Positions 1-10,952 of a stretch of DNA of 64,000 bases are shown here, piece after piece. The DNA is taken from contig NW_027327637.1 in assembly GCF_047675955.1 (NCBI RefSeq), positions 372,001 through 436,000 of the forward strand, in the 5' to 3' direction. The notes below the pieces were generated by a model. That model was not told the DNA's origin. It ran no database searches and saw nothing but the letters and a program-made list of their open reading frames with translations. This stretch comes from Chlorocebus sabaeus. Lineage: Eukaryota > Chordata > Mammalia > Primates > Cercopithecidae. A program made the position numbers and the translations under genes. Numbering within the stretch: the stretch's first letter is position 1; every line of letters begins with the position of its first letter.

Positions 1-122
1 CATCTTTAACTTCAAGAAGCCTTTCGCTAAGGCTGTTCTTGTGGAATTGGCAAAGGGATATTTGGAAGCCCATAGAGGGCTATGGAGAAAAAGGAAATAT
101 CTTCCGTTCAAAACTGGAAAGA
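1..122 (+). repeat. Partial alpha satellite monomer M0 (left edge)
   Basis: This is bases 51-172 of a monomer cut by the window edge. It carries the TTTAACTTC variant at bases 54-62 and CTATGGAG instead of CTATGGTG. The same combination closes each later 24-mer-type unit (M24 at 4077, M45 at 7687), so M0 is the last monomer of a preceding copy of the same higher-order repeat. The array therefore continues leftward. Confidence 0.93.
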
Positions 123-1229
123 AGCTTTCTGAGAAACTGCTCTGTGTTCTGTTAATTCATCTCACAGAGTTACATCTCTCCCTTCAAGAAGCCTTTCGCT
201 AAGGCTGTTCTTGTGGAATTGGCAAAGGGATATTTGGAAGCCCATAGAGGGCTATGGTGAAAAAGGAAATATCTTCCGTTCAAAACTGGAAAGAAGCTTT
301 CTGAGAAACTGCTCTGTGTTCTGTTAATTCATCTCACAGAGTTACATCTTTAACTTCAAGAAGCCTTTCGCTAAGGCTGTTCTTGTGGAATTAGCAAAGG
401 GATATTTGGAAGCCCATAGAGGGCTATTTAGAAAAAGGAAATATCTTCCGTTCAAAAGTGGAAAGAAGCTTTCTGAGAAACTGTTCTATGTTCTGTTAAT
501 TCATCTCACAGAGTTACATCTTTCCCATCAAGAAGCCTTTCGCTAAGGCTGTTCTTGTGGAATTGGCAAAGGGATATTTGGAAGCCCATAGAGGGCTATG
601 GTGAAAAAGGAAATATCGTTCGTTCAAAACTGGAAAGAAGCTTTCTGAGAAACTGCTCTGTGTTCTGTTAATTCATCTCACAGAGTTACATCTTTCCCTT
701 CAAGAAGCCTTTCGCTAAGCCTGTTCTTATGGAATTGGCAAAGGGATATTTCGAAGCCCATAGAGGGCTATGGTGAAAAAGGAAATATCTTCCGTTCAAA
801 ACTGGAAAGAAGCTTTCTGAGAAACTGCTCTGTGTTCTGTTAATTCATCTCACAGAGTTACATCTTTCCCTTCAAGAAGCCTTTCGCTAAGCCTGTTCTT
901 GTGGAATTGGCAAAGGGATATTTGGAAGCCCATAGAGGGCTATGGTGAAAAAGGAAATATCTTCCGTTCAAAACTGGAAAGAAGCTTTCTGAGAAACTGC
1001 TCTGTGTTCTGTTAATTCATCTCACAGAGTTACATCTTTAACTTCAAGAAGCCTTTCGCTAAGGCTGTTCTTGTGGAATTGGCAAAGGGATATTTGGAAG
1101 CCCATAGAGGGCTATGGTGAAAAAGGAAATATCTTCCGTTCAAAACTGGAAAGAAGCTTTCTGAGAAACTGCTCTGTGTTCTGTTAATTCATCTCACAGA
1201 GTTACATCTTTCCCTTCAAGAAGCCTTTC

Positions 1230-1326
1230 GGTAAGGCTGTTCTTGTGGAATTGGCAAAGGGATATTTGGAACCCCTAGAGGGCTATGGTGAAAAAGGAAA
1301 TATCTTCCGTTCAAAACTGGAAAGAA
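1230..1326 (+). repeat. Example of a 171-bp monomer (GGAACCCCTAG form)
   Basis: The part of M7 that carries the single-base loss: GGAACCCCTAG replaces GGAAGCCCATAG. Thirteen monomers have this form, near 1270, 3162, 5397, 6770, 9006, 10381, 12271, 15540, 16226, 17945, 20351, 29296 and 61799. Four others are 171 bp through loss of a G in GGCAAAGGATATT (36331, 36846, 42177, 42692). Together they are all 17 short monomers of the window. Confidence 0.9.
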
Positions 1327-1342
1327 GCTTTCTGAGAAACTG

Positions 1343-1372
1343 CTCTGTGTTCTGTTAATTCATCTCACAGAG
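1343..1372. other. Inverted repeat 1 of the monomer (7-bp arms)
   Basis: CTCTGTG at 1343-1349 and CACAGAG at 1366-1372 are perfect reverse complements with a 16-base spacer. The GTTCTATG variant disrupts the left arm, and the CTCAACGAG, CTCACCGAG and CACAGTG variants disrupt the right arm. The consensus form is the majority form. Confidence 0.75.
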
Positions 1373-1392
1373 TTACATCTTTCCCTTCAAGA

Positions 1393-1409
1393 AGCCTTTC
1401 GCTAAGGCT
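1393..1409. other. Inverted repeat 2 of the monomer (6-bp arms, 5-base loop)
   Basis: AGCCTT, loop TCGCT, AAGGCT forms a perfect tight dyad with one of the two consensus CpGs in its loop. The CTAAGCC, CTAACGCTG, AAGTC and AAGAC variants each weaken it; CTTAGG leaves 5 of the 6 pairs. Confidence 0.72.
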
Positions 1410-1444
1410 GTTCTTGTGGAATTGGCAAAGGGATATTTGGAAGC

Positions 1445-1460
1445 CCATAGAGGGCTATGG
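1445..1460. other. Inverted repeat 3 of the monomer, overlapping the pJ-alpha motif
   Basis: CCATAG, loop AGGG, CTATGG forms a perfect 6-bp dyad whose right arm is the start of the pJ-alpha site. The AACCCCTAG deletion variant, GCCCTTAG, GCCCAAAG, CTATGTT, CTATTTAG and CAATGG all alter one arm. Confidence 0.72.
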
Positions 1461-1471
1461 TGAAAAAGGAA
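1455..1471 (-). promoter_or_regulatory. pJ-alpha (A-box) motif, representative copy
   Basis: The minus strand reads TTCCTTTTTCACCATAG, a perfect fit to the published pJ-alpha / A-box consensus TTCCTTTTYCACCRTAG. In alpha satellite this site occupies the position that holds the CENP-B box in B-type monomers. The motif is repeated once per consensus monomer, so hundreds of copies are present. Degenerate versions come from four recurring changes on the plus strand: CTATGGAG, CTATGTTG, CTATTTAG and CAATGGTG. CTACGGTG still fits because R allows G. Binding is inferred from the motif only. Confidence 0.85.
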
Positions 1472-4248
1472 ATATCTTCCGTTCAAAACTGGAAAGAAGC
1501 TTTCTGAGAAACTGCTCTGTGTTCTGTTAATTCATCTCACAGAGTTACATCTTTCCCTTCAAGAAGCCTTTCGCTAAGGCTGTTCTTGTGGAATTGGCAA
1601 AGGGATATTTGGAAGCCCATAGAGGGCTATGGTGAAAAAGGAAATATCTTCCGTTCAAAACTGGATAGAAGCTTTCTGAGAAACTGCTCTGTGTTCTGTT
1701 AATTCATCTCACAGAGTTACATCTTACCCTTCAAGAAGTCTTTCGCTAAGGCTGTTCTTGTGGAATTGGCAAAGGGGTATTTGGAAGCCCATAGAGGGCT
1801 ATGGTGAAAAAGGAAATATCTTCCGTTCAAAACTGGAAAGAAGCTTTCTGAGAAACTGCTCTGTGTTCTGTTAATTCATCTCACAGAGTTACATCTTTCC
1901 CTTCAAGAAGCCTTTCGCTAAGGCTGTTCTTGTGGAATTGGCAAAGGGATATTTGGAAGCCCATAGAGGGCTATGGTGAAAAAGGAAATATATTCCGTTC
2001 AAAACTGGAAAGAAGCTTTCTGAGAAACTGCTCTGTGTTCTGTTACTTCATCTCACAGAGTTACATCTTTCCCTTCAAGAAGCCTTTCGCTAAGGCTGTT
2101 CTTGTGGAATTGGCAAAGGGATATTTGGAAGCCCATAGAGGGCTATGGTGAAAAAGGAAATATCTTCCGTTCAAAACTGGAAAGAAGCTTTCTGAGAAAC
2201 TGCTCTGTGTTCTGTTAATTCATCTCACAGAGTTACATCTTTAACTTCAAGAAGCCTTTCGCTAAGGCTGTTCTTGTGGAATTGGCAAAGGGATATTTGG
2301 AAGCCCATAGAGGGCTATGGTGAAAAAGGAAATATCTTCCGTTCAAAACTGGAAAGAAGCTTTCTGAGAAACTGCTCTGTGTTCTGTTAATTCATCTCAC
2401 AGAGTTACATCTTTCCCTTCAAGAAGTCTTTCGCTAAGGCTGTTCTTGTGGAATTGGCAAAGGGATATTTGGAAGCCCATAGAGGGCTATGGTGAAAAAG
2501 GAAATATCTTCCGTTCAAAACTGGAAAGAAGCTTTCTGAGAAACTGCTCTGTGTTCTGTTAATTCATCTCACAGAGTTACATCTTTAACTTCAAGAAGCC
2601 TTTCGCTAAGGCTGTTCTTGTGGAATTGGCAAAGGGATATTTGGAAGCCCATAGAGGGCTATGGTGAAAAAGGAAATATCATCCGTTCAAAACTGGAGAG
2701 AAGCTTTCTGAGAAACTGTTCTATGTTCTGTTAATTCATCTCACAGAGTTACATCTTTCCCTTCAAGAAGCCTTTCGCTAAGGCTGTTCTTGTGGAATTG
2801 GCAAAGGGATATTTGGAAGCCCATAGAGGGCTATGGTGAAAAAGGAAATATCTTCCGTTCCAAACTGGAAAGAAACTTTCTGAGAAACTGCTCTGTGTTC
2901 TGTTAATTCATCTCACAGAGTTACATCTTTAACTTCAAGAAGCCTTTCGCTAAGGCTGTTCTTGTGGAATTGGCAAAGGGATATTTGGAAGCCCATAGAG
3001 GGCTATGGTGAAAAAGGAAATATCTTCCGTTCAAAACTGGAAAGAAGCTTTCTGAGAAACTGCTCTGTGTTCTGTTAATTCATCTCACAGAGTTACATCT
3101 TTCCCTTCAAGACGCCTTTCGCTAAGGCTGTTCTTGTGGAATTGGCAAAGGGATATTTGGAACCCCTAGAGGGCTATGGTGAAAAAGGAAATATCTTCCG
3201 TTCAAAACTGGAAAGAAGCTTTCTGAGAAACTGCTCTGTGTTCTGTTAATTCATCTCACAGAGTTACATCTTTCCCTTCAAGAAGCCTTTCGCTAAGGCT
3301 GTTCTTGTGGAATTGGCAAAGGGATATTTGGAAGCCCATAGAGGGCTATGGTGAAAAAGGAAATATCTTCCGTTCAAAACTGGAAAGAAGCTTTCTGAGA
3401 AACTGCTCTGTGTTCTGTTAATTCATCTCACAGAGTTACATCTTTAACTTCAAGAAGCCTTTCGCTAAGGCTGTTCTTGTGGAATTGGCAAAGGGATATT
3501 TGGAAGCCCATAGAGGGCTATGGAGAAAAAGGAAATATCTTCCGTTCAAAACTGGAAAGAAGCTTTCTGAGAAACTGTTCTATGTTCTGTTAATTCATCT
3601 CACAGAGTTACATCTTTCCCTTCAAGAAGCCTTTCGCTAAGGCTGTTCTTGTGGAATTGGCAAAGGGATATTTGGAAGCCCATAGAGGGCTATGGTGAAA
3701 AAGGAAATATCTTTCGTTCAAAACTGGAAAGAAGCTTTCTGAGAAACTGCTCTGTGTTCTGTTAATTCATCTCACAGAGTTACATCTTTCCCTTCAAGAA
3801 GCCTTTCGCTAAGCCTGTTCTTGTGGAATTGGCAAAGGGATATTTCGAAGCCCATAGAGGGCTATGGTGAAAAAGGAAATATCTTCCGTTCAAAACTGGA
3901 AAGAAGCTTTCTGAGAAACTGCTCTGTGTTCTGTTAATTCATCTCACAGAGTTACATCTTTCCCTTCAAGAAGCCTTTCGCTAAGGCTGTTCTTGTGGAA
4001 TTGGCAAAGGGATATTTGGAAGCCCATAGAGGGTTATGGTGAAAAAGGAAATATCTTCCGTTCAAAACTGGAAAGAAGCTTTCTGAGAAACTGCTCTGTG
4101 TTCTGTTAATTCATCTCACAGAGTTACATCTTTAACTTCAAGAAGCCTTTCGCTAAGGCTGTTCTTGTGGAATTGGCAAAGGGATATTTGGAAGCCCATA
4201 GAGGGCTATGGAGAAAAAGGAAATATCTTCCGTTCAAAACTGGAAAGA

Positions 4249-7200
4249 AGCTTTCTGAGAAACTGCTCTGTGTTCTGTTAATTCATCTCACAGAGTTACA
4301 TCTCTCCCTTCAAGAAGCCTTTCGCTAAGGCTGTTCTTGTGGAATTGGCAAAGGGATATTTGGAAGCCCATAGAGGGCTATGGTGAAAAAGGAAATATCT
4401 TCCGTTCAAAACTGGAAAGAAGCTTTCTGAGAAACTGCTCTGTGTTCTGTTAATTCATCTCACAGAGTTACATCTTTAACTTCAAGAAGCCTTTCGCTAA
4501 GGCTGTTCTTGTGGAATTAGCAAAGGGATATTTGGAAGCCCATAGAGGGCTATTTAGAAAAAGGAAATATCTTCCGTTCAAAAGTGGAAAGAAGCTTTCT
4601 GAGAAACTGTTCTATGTTCTGTTAATTCATCTCACAGAGTTACATCTTTCCCATCAAGAAGCCTTTCGCTAAGGCTGTTCTTGTGGAATTGGCAAAGGGA
4701 TATTTGGAAGCCCATAGAGGGCTATGGTGAAAAAGGAAATATCGTTCGTTCAAAACTGGAAAGAAGCTTTCTGAGAAACTGCTCTGTGTTCTGTTAATTC
4801 ATCTCACAGAGTTACATCTTTCCCTTCAAGAAGCCTTTCGCTAAGCCTGTTCTTATGGAATTGGCAAAGGGATATTTCGAAGCCCATAGAGGGCTATGGT
4901 GAAAAAGGAAATATCTTCCGTTCAAAACTGGAAAGAAGCTTTCTGAGAAACTGCTCTGTGTTCTGTTAATTCATCTCACAGAGTTACATCTTTCCCTTCA
5001 AGAAGCCTTTCGCTAAGCCTGTTCTTGTGGAATTGGCAAAGGGATATTTGGAAGCCCATAGAGGGCTATGGTGAAAAAGGAAATATCTTCCGTTCAAAAC
5101 TGGAAAGAAGCTTTCTGAGAAACTGCTCTGTGTTCTGTTAATTCATCTCACAGAGTTACATCTTTAACTTCAAGAAGCCTTTCGCTAAGGCTGTTCTTGT
5201 GGAATTGGCAAAGGGATATTTGGAAGCCCATAGAGGGCTATGGTGAAAAAGGAAATATCTTCCGTTCAAAACTGGAAAGAAGCTTTCTGAGAAACTGCTC
5301 TGTGTTCTGTTAATTCATCTCACAGAGTTACATCTTTCCCTTCAAGAAGCCTTTCGCTAAGGCTGTTCTTGTGGAATTGGCAAAGGGATATTTGGAACCC
5401 CTAGAGGGCTATGGTGAAAAAGGAAATATCTTCCGTTCAAAACTGGAAAGAAGCTTTCTGAGAAACTGCTCTGTGTTCTGTTAATTCATCTCACAGAGTT
5501 ACATCTTTCCCTTCAAGAAGCCTTTCGCTAAGGCTGTTCTTGTGGAATTGGCAAAGGGATATTTGGAAGCCCATAGAGGGCTATGGTGAAAAAGGAAATA
5601 TCTTCCGTTCAAAACTGGAAAGAAGCTTTCTGAGAAACTGCTCTGTGTTCTGTTAATTCATCTCACAGAGTTACATCTTTCCCTTCAAGAAGCCTTTCGC
5701 TAAGGCTGTTCTTGTGGAATTGGCAAAGGGATATTTGGAAGCCCATAGAGGGCTATGGTGAAAAAGGAAATATCTTCCGTTCAAAACTGGATAGAAGCTT
5801 TCTGAGAAACTGCTCTGTGTTCTGTTAATTCATCTCACAGAGTTACATCTTACCCTTCAAGAAGTCTTTCGCTAAGGCTGTTCTTGTGGAATTGGCAAAG
5901 GGGTATTTGGAAGCCCATAGAGGGCTATGGTGAAAAAGGAAATATCTTCCGTTCAAAACTGGAAAGAAGCTTTCTGAGAAACTGCTCTGTGTTCTGTTAA
6001 TTCATCTCACAGAGTTACATCTTTCCCTTCAAGAAGCCTTTCGCTAAGGCTGTTCTTGTGGAATTGGCAAAGGGATATTTGGAAGCCCATAGAGGGCTAT
6101 GGTGAAAAAGGAAATATATTCCGTTCAAAACTGGAAAGAAGCTTTCTGAGAAACTGCTCTGTGTTCTGTTACTTCATCTCACAGAGTTACATCTTTCCCT
6201 TCAAGAAGCCTTTCGCTAAGGCTGTTCTTGTGGAATTGGCAAAGGGATATTTGGAAGCCCATAGAGGGCTATGGTGAAAAAGGAAATATCTTCCGTTCAA
6301 AACTGGAAAGAAGCTTTCTGAGAAACTGCTCTGTGTTCTGTTAATTCATCTCACAGAGTTACATCTTTAACTTCAAGAAGCCTTTCGCTAAGGCTGTTCT
6401 TGTGGAATTGGCAAAGGGATATTTGGAAGCCCATAGAGGGCTATGGTGAAAAAGGAAATATCTTCCGTTCCAAACTGGAAAGAAACTTTCTGAGAAACTG
6501 CTCTGTGTTCTGTTAATTCATCTCACAGAGTTACATCTTTAACTTCAAGAAGCCTTTCGCTAAGGCTGTTCTTGTGGAATTGGCAAAGGGATATTTGGAA
6601 GCCCATAGAGGGCTATGGTGAAAAAGGAAATATCTTCCGTTCAAAACTGGAAAGAAGCTTTCTGAGAAACTGCTCTGTGTTCTGTTAATTCATCTCACAG
6701 AGTTACATCTTTCCCTTCAAGACGCCTTTCGCTAAGGCTGTTCTTGTGGAATTGGCAAAGGGATATTTGGAACCCCTAGAGGGCTATGGTGAAAAAGGAA
6801 ATATCTTCCGTTCAAAACTGGAAAGAAGCTTTCTGAGAAACTGCTCTGTGTTCTGTTAATTCATCTCACAGAGTTACATCTTTCCCTTCAAGAAGCCTTT
6901 CGCTAAGGCTGTTCTTGTGGAATTGGCAAAGGGATATTTGGAAGCCCATAGAGGGCTATGGTGAAAAAGGAAATATCTTCCGTTCAAAACTGGAAAGAAG
7001 CTTTCTGAGAAACTGCTCTGTGTTCTGTTAATTCATCTCACAGAGTTACATCTTTAACTTCAAGAAGCCTTTCGCTAAGGCTGTTCTTGTGGAATTGGCA
7101 AAGGGATATTTGGAAGCCCATAGAGGGCTATGGAGAAAAAGGAAATATCTTCCGTTCAAAACTGGAAAGAAGCTTTCTGAGAAACTGTTCTATGTTCTGT

Positions 7201-7858
7201 TAATTCATCTCACAGAGTTACATCTTTCCCTTCAAGAAGCCTTTCGCTAAGGCTGTTCTTGTGGAATTGGCAAAGGGATATTTGGAAGCCCATAGAGGGC
7301 TATGGTGAAAAAGGAAATATCTTTCGTTCAAAACTGGAAAGAAGCTTTCTGAGAAACTGCTCTGTGTTCTGTTAATTCATCTCACAGAGTTACATCTTTC
7401 CCTTCAAGAAGCCTTTCGCTAAGCCTGTTCTTGTGGAATTGGCAAAGGGATATTTCGAAGCCCATAGAGGGCTATGGTGAAAAAGGAAATATCTTCCGTT
7501 CAAAACTGGAAAGAAGCTTTCTGAGAAACTGCTCTGTGTTCTGTTAATTCATCTCACAGAGTTACATCTTTCCCTTCAAGAAGCCTTTCGCTAAGGCTGT
7601 TCTTGTGGAATTGGCAAAGGGATATTTGGAAGCCCATAGAGGGTTATGGTGAAAAAGGAAATATCTTCCGTTCAAAACTGGAAAGAAGCTTTCTGAGAAA
7701 CTGCTCTGTGTTCTGTTAATTCATCTCACAGAGTTACATCTTTAACTTCAAGAAGCCTTTCGCTAAGGCTGTTCTTGTGGAATTGGCAAAGGGATATTTG
7801 GAAGCCCATAGAGGGCTATGGAGAAAAAGGAAATATCTTCCGTTCAAAACTGGAAAGA
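4249..7858 (+). repeat. Higher-order repeat copy H2, 21 monomers (3610 bp)
   Basis: The markers run in the same order as in H1 (TCTCTCCC at 4301, CTATTTAG near 4551, ATCGTTCG near 4741, AACCCCTAG near 5397, GGATAGAAG near 5789, TTACTTCATC near 6169). Three monomers matching H1 M14-M16 are then missing. The junction is one hybrid monomer at 6312-6483. From 6484 the order matches H1 from 2874 onward. The distance 4301 to 7911 is 3610 bp, 21 x 172 less two. H2 shares ATATTCCG, AAGACGCC and GGGTTATGG with H1 but not H3, so H1 and H2 look like sister copies. Confidence 0.92.
6312..6483 (+). repeat. Hybrid monomer at the 3-monomer deletion junction (M37)
   Basis: The left part carries TTTAACTTC, as in H1 monomer M13 (2186). 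The right part carries TTCCAAAC and leads into GAAACTTTC, as in M16 (2702). H1 and H3 both retain the intervening monomers. The monomer is exactly 172 bp, so the exchange was in register. The breakpoint lies somewhere in the invariant stretch between the two markers and cannot be placed more finely by eye. Confidence 0.88.
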
Positions 7859-8202
7859 AGCTTTCTGAGAAACTGCTCTGTGTTCTGTTAATTCATCTCA
7901 CAGAGTTACATCTCTCCCTTCAAGAAGCCTTTCGCTAAGGCTGTTCTTGTGGAATTGGCAAAGGGATATTTGGAAGCCCATAGAGGGCTATGGTGAAAAA
8001 GGAAATATCTTCCGTTCAAAACTGGAAAGAAGCTTTCTGAGAAACTGCTCTGTGTTCTGTTAATTCATCTCACAGAGTTACATCTTTAACTTCAAGAAGC
8101 CTTTCGCTAAGGCTGTTCTTGTGGAATTAGCAAAGGGATATTTGGAAGCCCATAGAGGGCTATTTAGAAAAAGGAAATATCTTCCGTTCAAAAGTGGAAA
8201 GA

Positions 8203-10952
8203 AGCTTTCTGAGAAACTGTTCTATGTTCTGTTAATTCATCTCACAGAGTTACATCTTTCCCATCAAGAAGCCTTTCGCTAAGGCTGTTCTTGTGGAATT
8301 GGCAAAGGGATATTTGGAAGCCCATAGAGGGCTATGGTGAAAAAGGAAATATCGTTCGTTCAAAACTGGAAAGAAGCTTTCTGAGAAACTGCTCTGTGTT
8401 CTGTTAATTCATCTCACAGAGTTACATCTTTCCCTTCAAGAAGCCTTTCGCTAAGCCTGTTCTTATGGAATTGGCAAAGGGATATTTCGAAGCCCATAGA
8501 GGGCTATGGTGAAAAAGGAAATATCTTCCGTTCAAAACTGGAAAGAAGCTTTCTGAGAAACTGCTCTGTGTTCTGTTAATTCATCTCACAGAGTTACATC
8601 TTTCCCTTCAAGAAGCCTTTCGCTAAGCCTGTTCTTGTGGAATTGGCAAAGGGATATTTGGAAGCCCATAGAGGGCTATGGTGAAAAAGGAAATATCTTC
8701 CGTTCAAAACTGGAAAGAAGCTTTCTGAGAAACTGCTCTGTGTTCTGTTAATTCATCTCACAGAGTTACATCTTTAACTTCAAGAAGCCTTTCGCTAAGG
8801 CTGTTCTTGTGGAATTGGCAAAGGGATATTTGGAAGCCCATAGAGGGCTATGGTGAAAAAGGAAATATCTTCCGTTCAAAACTGGAAAGAAGCTTTCTGA
8901 GAAACTGCTCTGTGTTCTGTTAATTCATCTCACAGAGTTACATCTTTCCCTTCAAGAAGCCTTTCGCTAAGGCTGTTCTTGTGGAATTGGCAAAGGGATA
9001 TTTGGAACCCCTAGAGGGCTATGGTGAAAAAGGAAATATCTTCCGTTCAAAACTGGAAAGAAGCTTTCTGAGAAACTGCTCTGTGTTCTGTTAATTCATC
9101 TCACAGAGTTACATCTTTCCCTTCAAGAAGCCTTTCGCTAAGGCTGTTCTTGTGGAATTGGCAAAGGGATATTTGGAAGCCCATAGAGGGCTATGGTGAA
9201 AAAGGAAATATCTTCCGTTCAAAACTGGAAAGAAGCTTTCTGAGAAACTGCTCTGTGTTCTGTTAATTCATCTCACAGAGTTACATCTTTCCCTTCAAGA
9301 AGCCTTTCGCTAAGGCTGTTCTTGTGGAATTGGCAAAGGGATATTTGGAAGCCCATAGAGGGCTACGGTGAAAAAGGAAATATCTTCCGTTCAAAACTGG
9401 ATAGAAGCTTTCTGAGAAACTGCTCTGTGTTCTGTTAATTCATCTCACAGAGTTACATCTTACCCTTCAAGAAGTCTTTCGCTAAGGCTGTTCTTGTGGA
9501 ATTGGCAAAGGGGTATTTGGAAGCCCATAGAGGGCTATTTAGAAAAAGGAAATATCTTCCGTTCAAAAGTGGAAAGAAGCTTTCTGAGAAACTGTTCTAT
9601 GTTCTGTTAATTCATCTCACAGAGTTACATCTTTCCCATCAAGAAGCCTTTCGCTAAGGCTGTTCTTGTGGAATTGGCAATGGGATATTTGGAAGCCCAT
9701 AGAGGGCTATGGTGAAAAAGGAAATATCGTTCGTTCAAAACTGGAAAGAAGCTTTCTGAGAAACTGCTCTGTGTTCTGTTAATTCATCTCACAGAGTTAC
9801 ATCTTTCCCTTCAAGAAGCCTTTCGCTAAGCCTGTTCTTATGGAATTGGCAAAGGGATATTTCGAAGCCCATAGAGGGCTATGGTGAAAAAGGAAATATC
9901 TTCCGTTCAAAACTGGAAAGAAGCTTTCTGAGAAACTGCTCTGTGTTCTGTTAATTCATCTCACAGAGTTACATCTTTCCCTTCAAGAAGCCTTTCGCTA
10001 AGCCTGTTCTTGTGGAATTGGCAAAGGGATATTTGGAAGCCCATAGAGGGCTATGGTGAAAAAGGAAATATCTTCCGTTCAAAACTGGAAAGAAGCTTTC
10101 TGAGAAACTGCTCTGTGTTCTGTTAATTCATCTCACAGAGTTACATCTTTAACTTCAAGAAGCCTTTCGCTAAGGCTGTTCTTGTGGAATTGGCAAAGGG
10201 ATATTTGGAAGCCCATAGAGGGCTATGGTGAAAAAGGAAATATCTTCCGTTCAAAACTGGAAAGAAGCTTTCTGAGAAACTGCTCTGTGTTCTGTTAATT
10301 CATCTCACAGAGTTACATCTTTCCCTTCAAGAAGCCTTTCGCTAAGGCTGTTCTTGTGGAATTGGCAAAGGGATATTTGGAACCCCTAGAGGGCTATGGT
10401 GAAAAAGGAAATATCTTCCGTTCAAAACTGGAAAGAAGCTTTCTGAGAAACTGCTCTGTGTTCTGTTAATTCATCTCACAGAGTTACATCTTTCCCTTCA
10501 AGAAGCCTTTCGCTAAGGCTGTTCTTGTGGAATTGGCAAAGGGATATTTGGAAGCCCATAGAGGGCTATGGTGAAAAAGGAAATATCTTCCGTTCAAAAC
10601 TGGAAAGAAGCTTTCTGAGAAACTGCTCTGTGTTCTGTTAATTCATCTCACAGAGTTACATCTTTCCCTTCAAGAAGCCTTTCGCTAAGGCTGTTCTTGT
10701 GGAATTGGCAAAGGGATATTTGGAAGCCCATAGAGGGCTACGGTGAAAAAGGAAATATCTTCCGTTCAAAACTGGATAGAAGCTTTCTGAGAAACTGCTC
10801 TGTGTTCTGTTAATTCATCTCACAGAGTTACATCTTACCCTTCAAGAAGTCTTTCGCTAAGGCTGTTCTTGTGGAATTGGCAAAGGGGTATTTGGAAGCC
10901 CATAGAGGGCTATGGTGAAAAAGGAAATATCTTCCGTTCAAAACTGGAAAGA
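8203..10952 (+). repeat. Internal tandem duplication of 8 monomers (2 x 1375 bp)
   Basis: Block 8203-9577 and block 9578-10952 carry the same ordered markers. These are GTTCTATG, CCCATCAAG, ATCGTTCG, CCTGTTCTTATGG with TATTTCG, CCTGTTCTTGTGG, TTTAAC, the short AACCCCTAG monomer, CTACGG with GGATAGAAG, and TTACCC with AAGTC and GGGGTATTT. Both blocks are 8 x 172 less one. CTACGG is in both blocks but not in H1 or H2, so it predates the duplication. GGCAATGGGATATT near 9676 is only in the second block and arose after it, or was lost from the first. Confidence 0.92.
9406..9577 (+). repeat. Hybrid monomer at the 8-monomer duplication junction (M55)
   Basis: The left part has TTACCC, AAGTCTTTCG and GGGGTATTT, as in H1 M10 (1670). 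The right part has CTATTTAG and AAAGTGG, as in M2 (295). This join is expected from unequal crossing-over that paired monomers eight apart. The switch lies between GGGGTATTT (near 9511) and CTATTTAG (near 9535), an interval of about 25 bp. Length is exactly 172 bp. Confidence 0.9.

Larger units (their letters stand above)
1326..1497 (+). repeat. Representative consensus monomer (M8, 172 bp)
   Basis: This copy carries the majority base at every marker position used here and serves as a reference. Bases 1-5 of the unit are the AGCTT of HindIII. CTCTGTG lies at 18-24, CACAGAG at 41-47, TTTCCC at 55-60, TTTCG at 72-76, GGCAAAGGG at 99-107, CCATAG at 120-125, CTATGGTGAAAAAGGAA at 130-146 and CTTCCG at 151-156. 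Only two CpGs are present (unit bases 75-76 and 155-156; window 1400-1401 and 1480-1481). Confidence 0.9.
123..4248 (+). repeat. Higher-order repeat copy H1, 24 monomers (4126 bp)
   Basis: Monomers M1-M24. Ordered markers include TCTCTCCC at 175, CTATTTAG near 424, CCCATCAAG near 524, ATCGTTCG near 615, CCTGTTCTTATGG near 721, a 1-bp-short AACCCCTAG monomer near 1270, GGATAGAAG near 1663, TTACTTCATC near 2043, ATCATCC near 2680, TTCCAAAC near 2858 and a second AACCCCTAG near 3162. The same order begins again at 4249, 4126 bp on, which equals 24 x 172 less two single-base losses. H1 is the most complete copy of this unit. A private change is TTTCGGTAAGG near 1228. Confidence 0.93.

Noticed and set aside
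1393..1409. Intrinsic transcription terminator from the AGCCTT/AAGGCT hairpin
   Set aside because: The stem is only 6 bp, no T-run follows, and the context is a eukaryotic satellite. It is reported only as a dyad.
1397..1413. CENP-B box at TTTCGCTAAGGCTGTTC
   Set aside because: The TTCG start matches, but the required A is G and the CGGG is TGTT, so the essential core is missing. It also lies away from the site where CENP-B boxes occur in B-type monomers.
1930..2151. 73-codon open frame (also at 6056, 11041 and a variant at 25656)
   Set aside because: It is satellite read through one and a quarter monomers. Because 172 is not a multiple of 3 the frame shifts each unit. The frame stays open only because TTAATTC became TTACTTC (or TTACTGC), removing a TAA. 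There is no coding signature, and the same protein recurs only because the monomer recurs.
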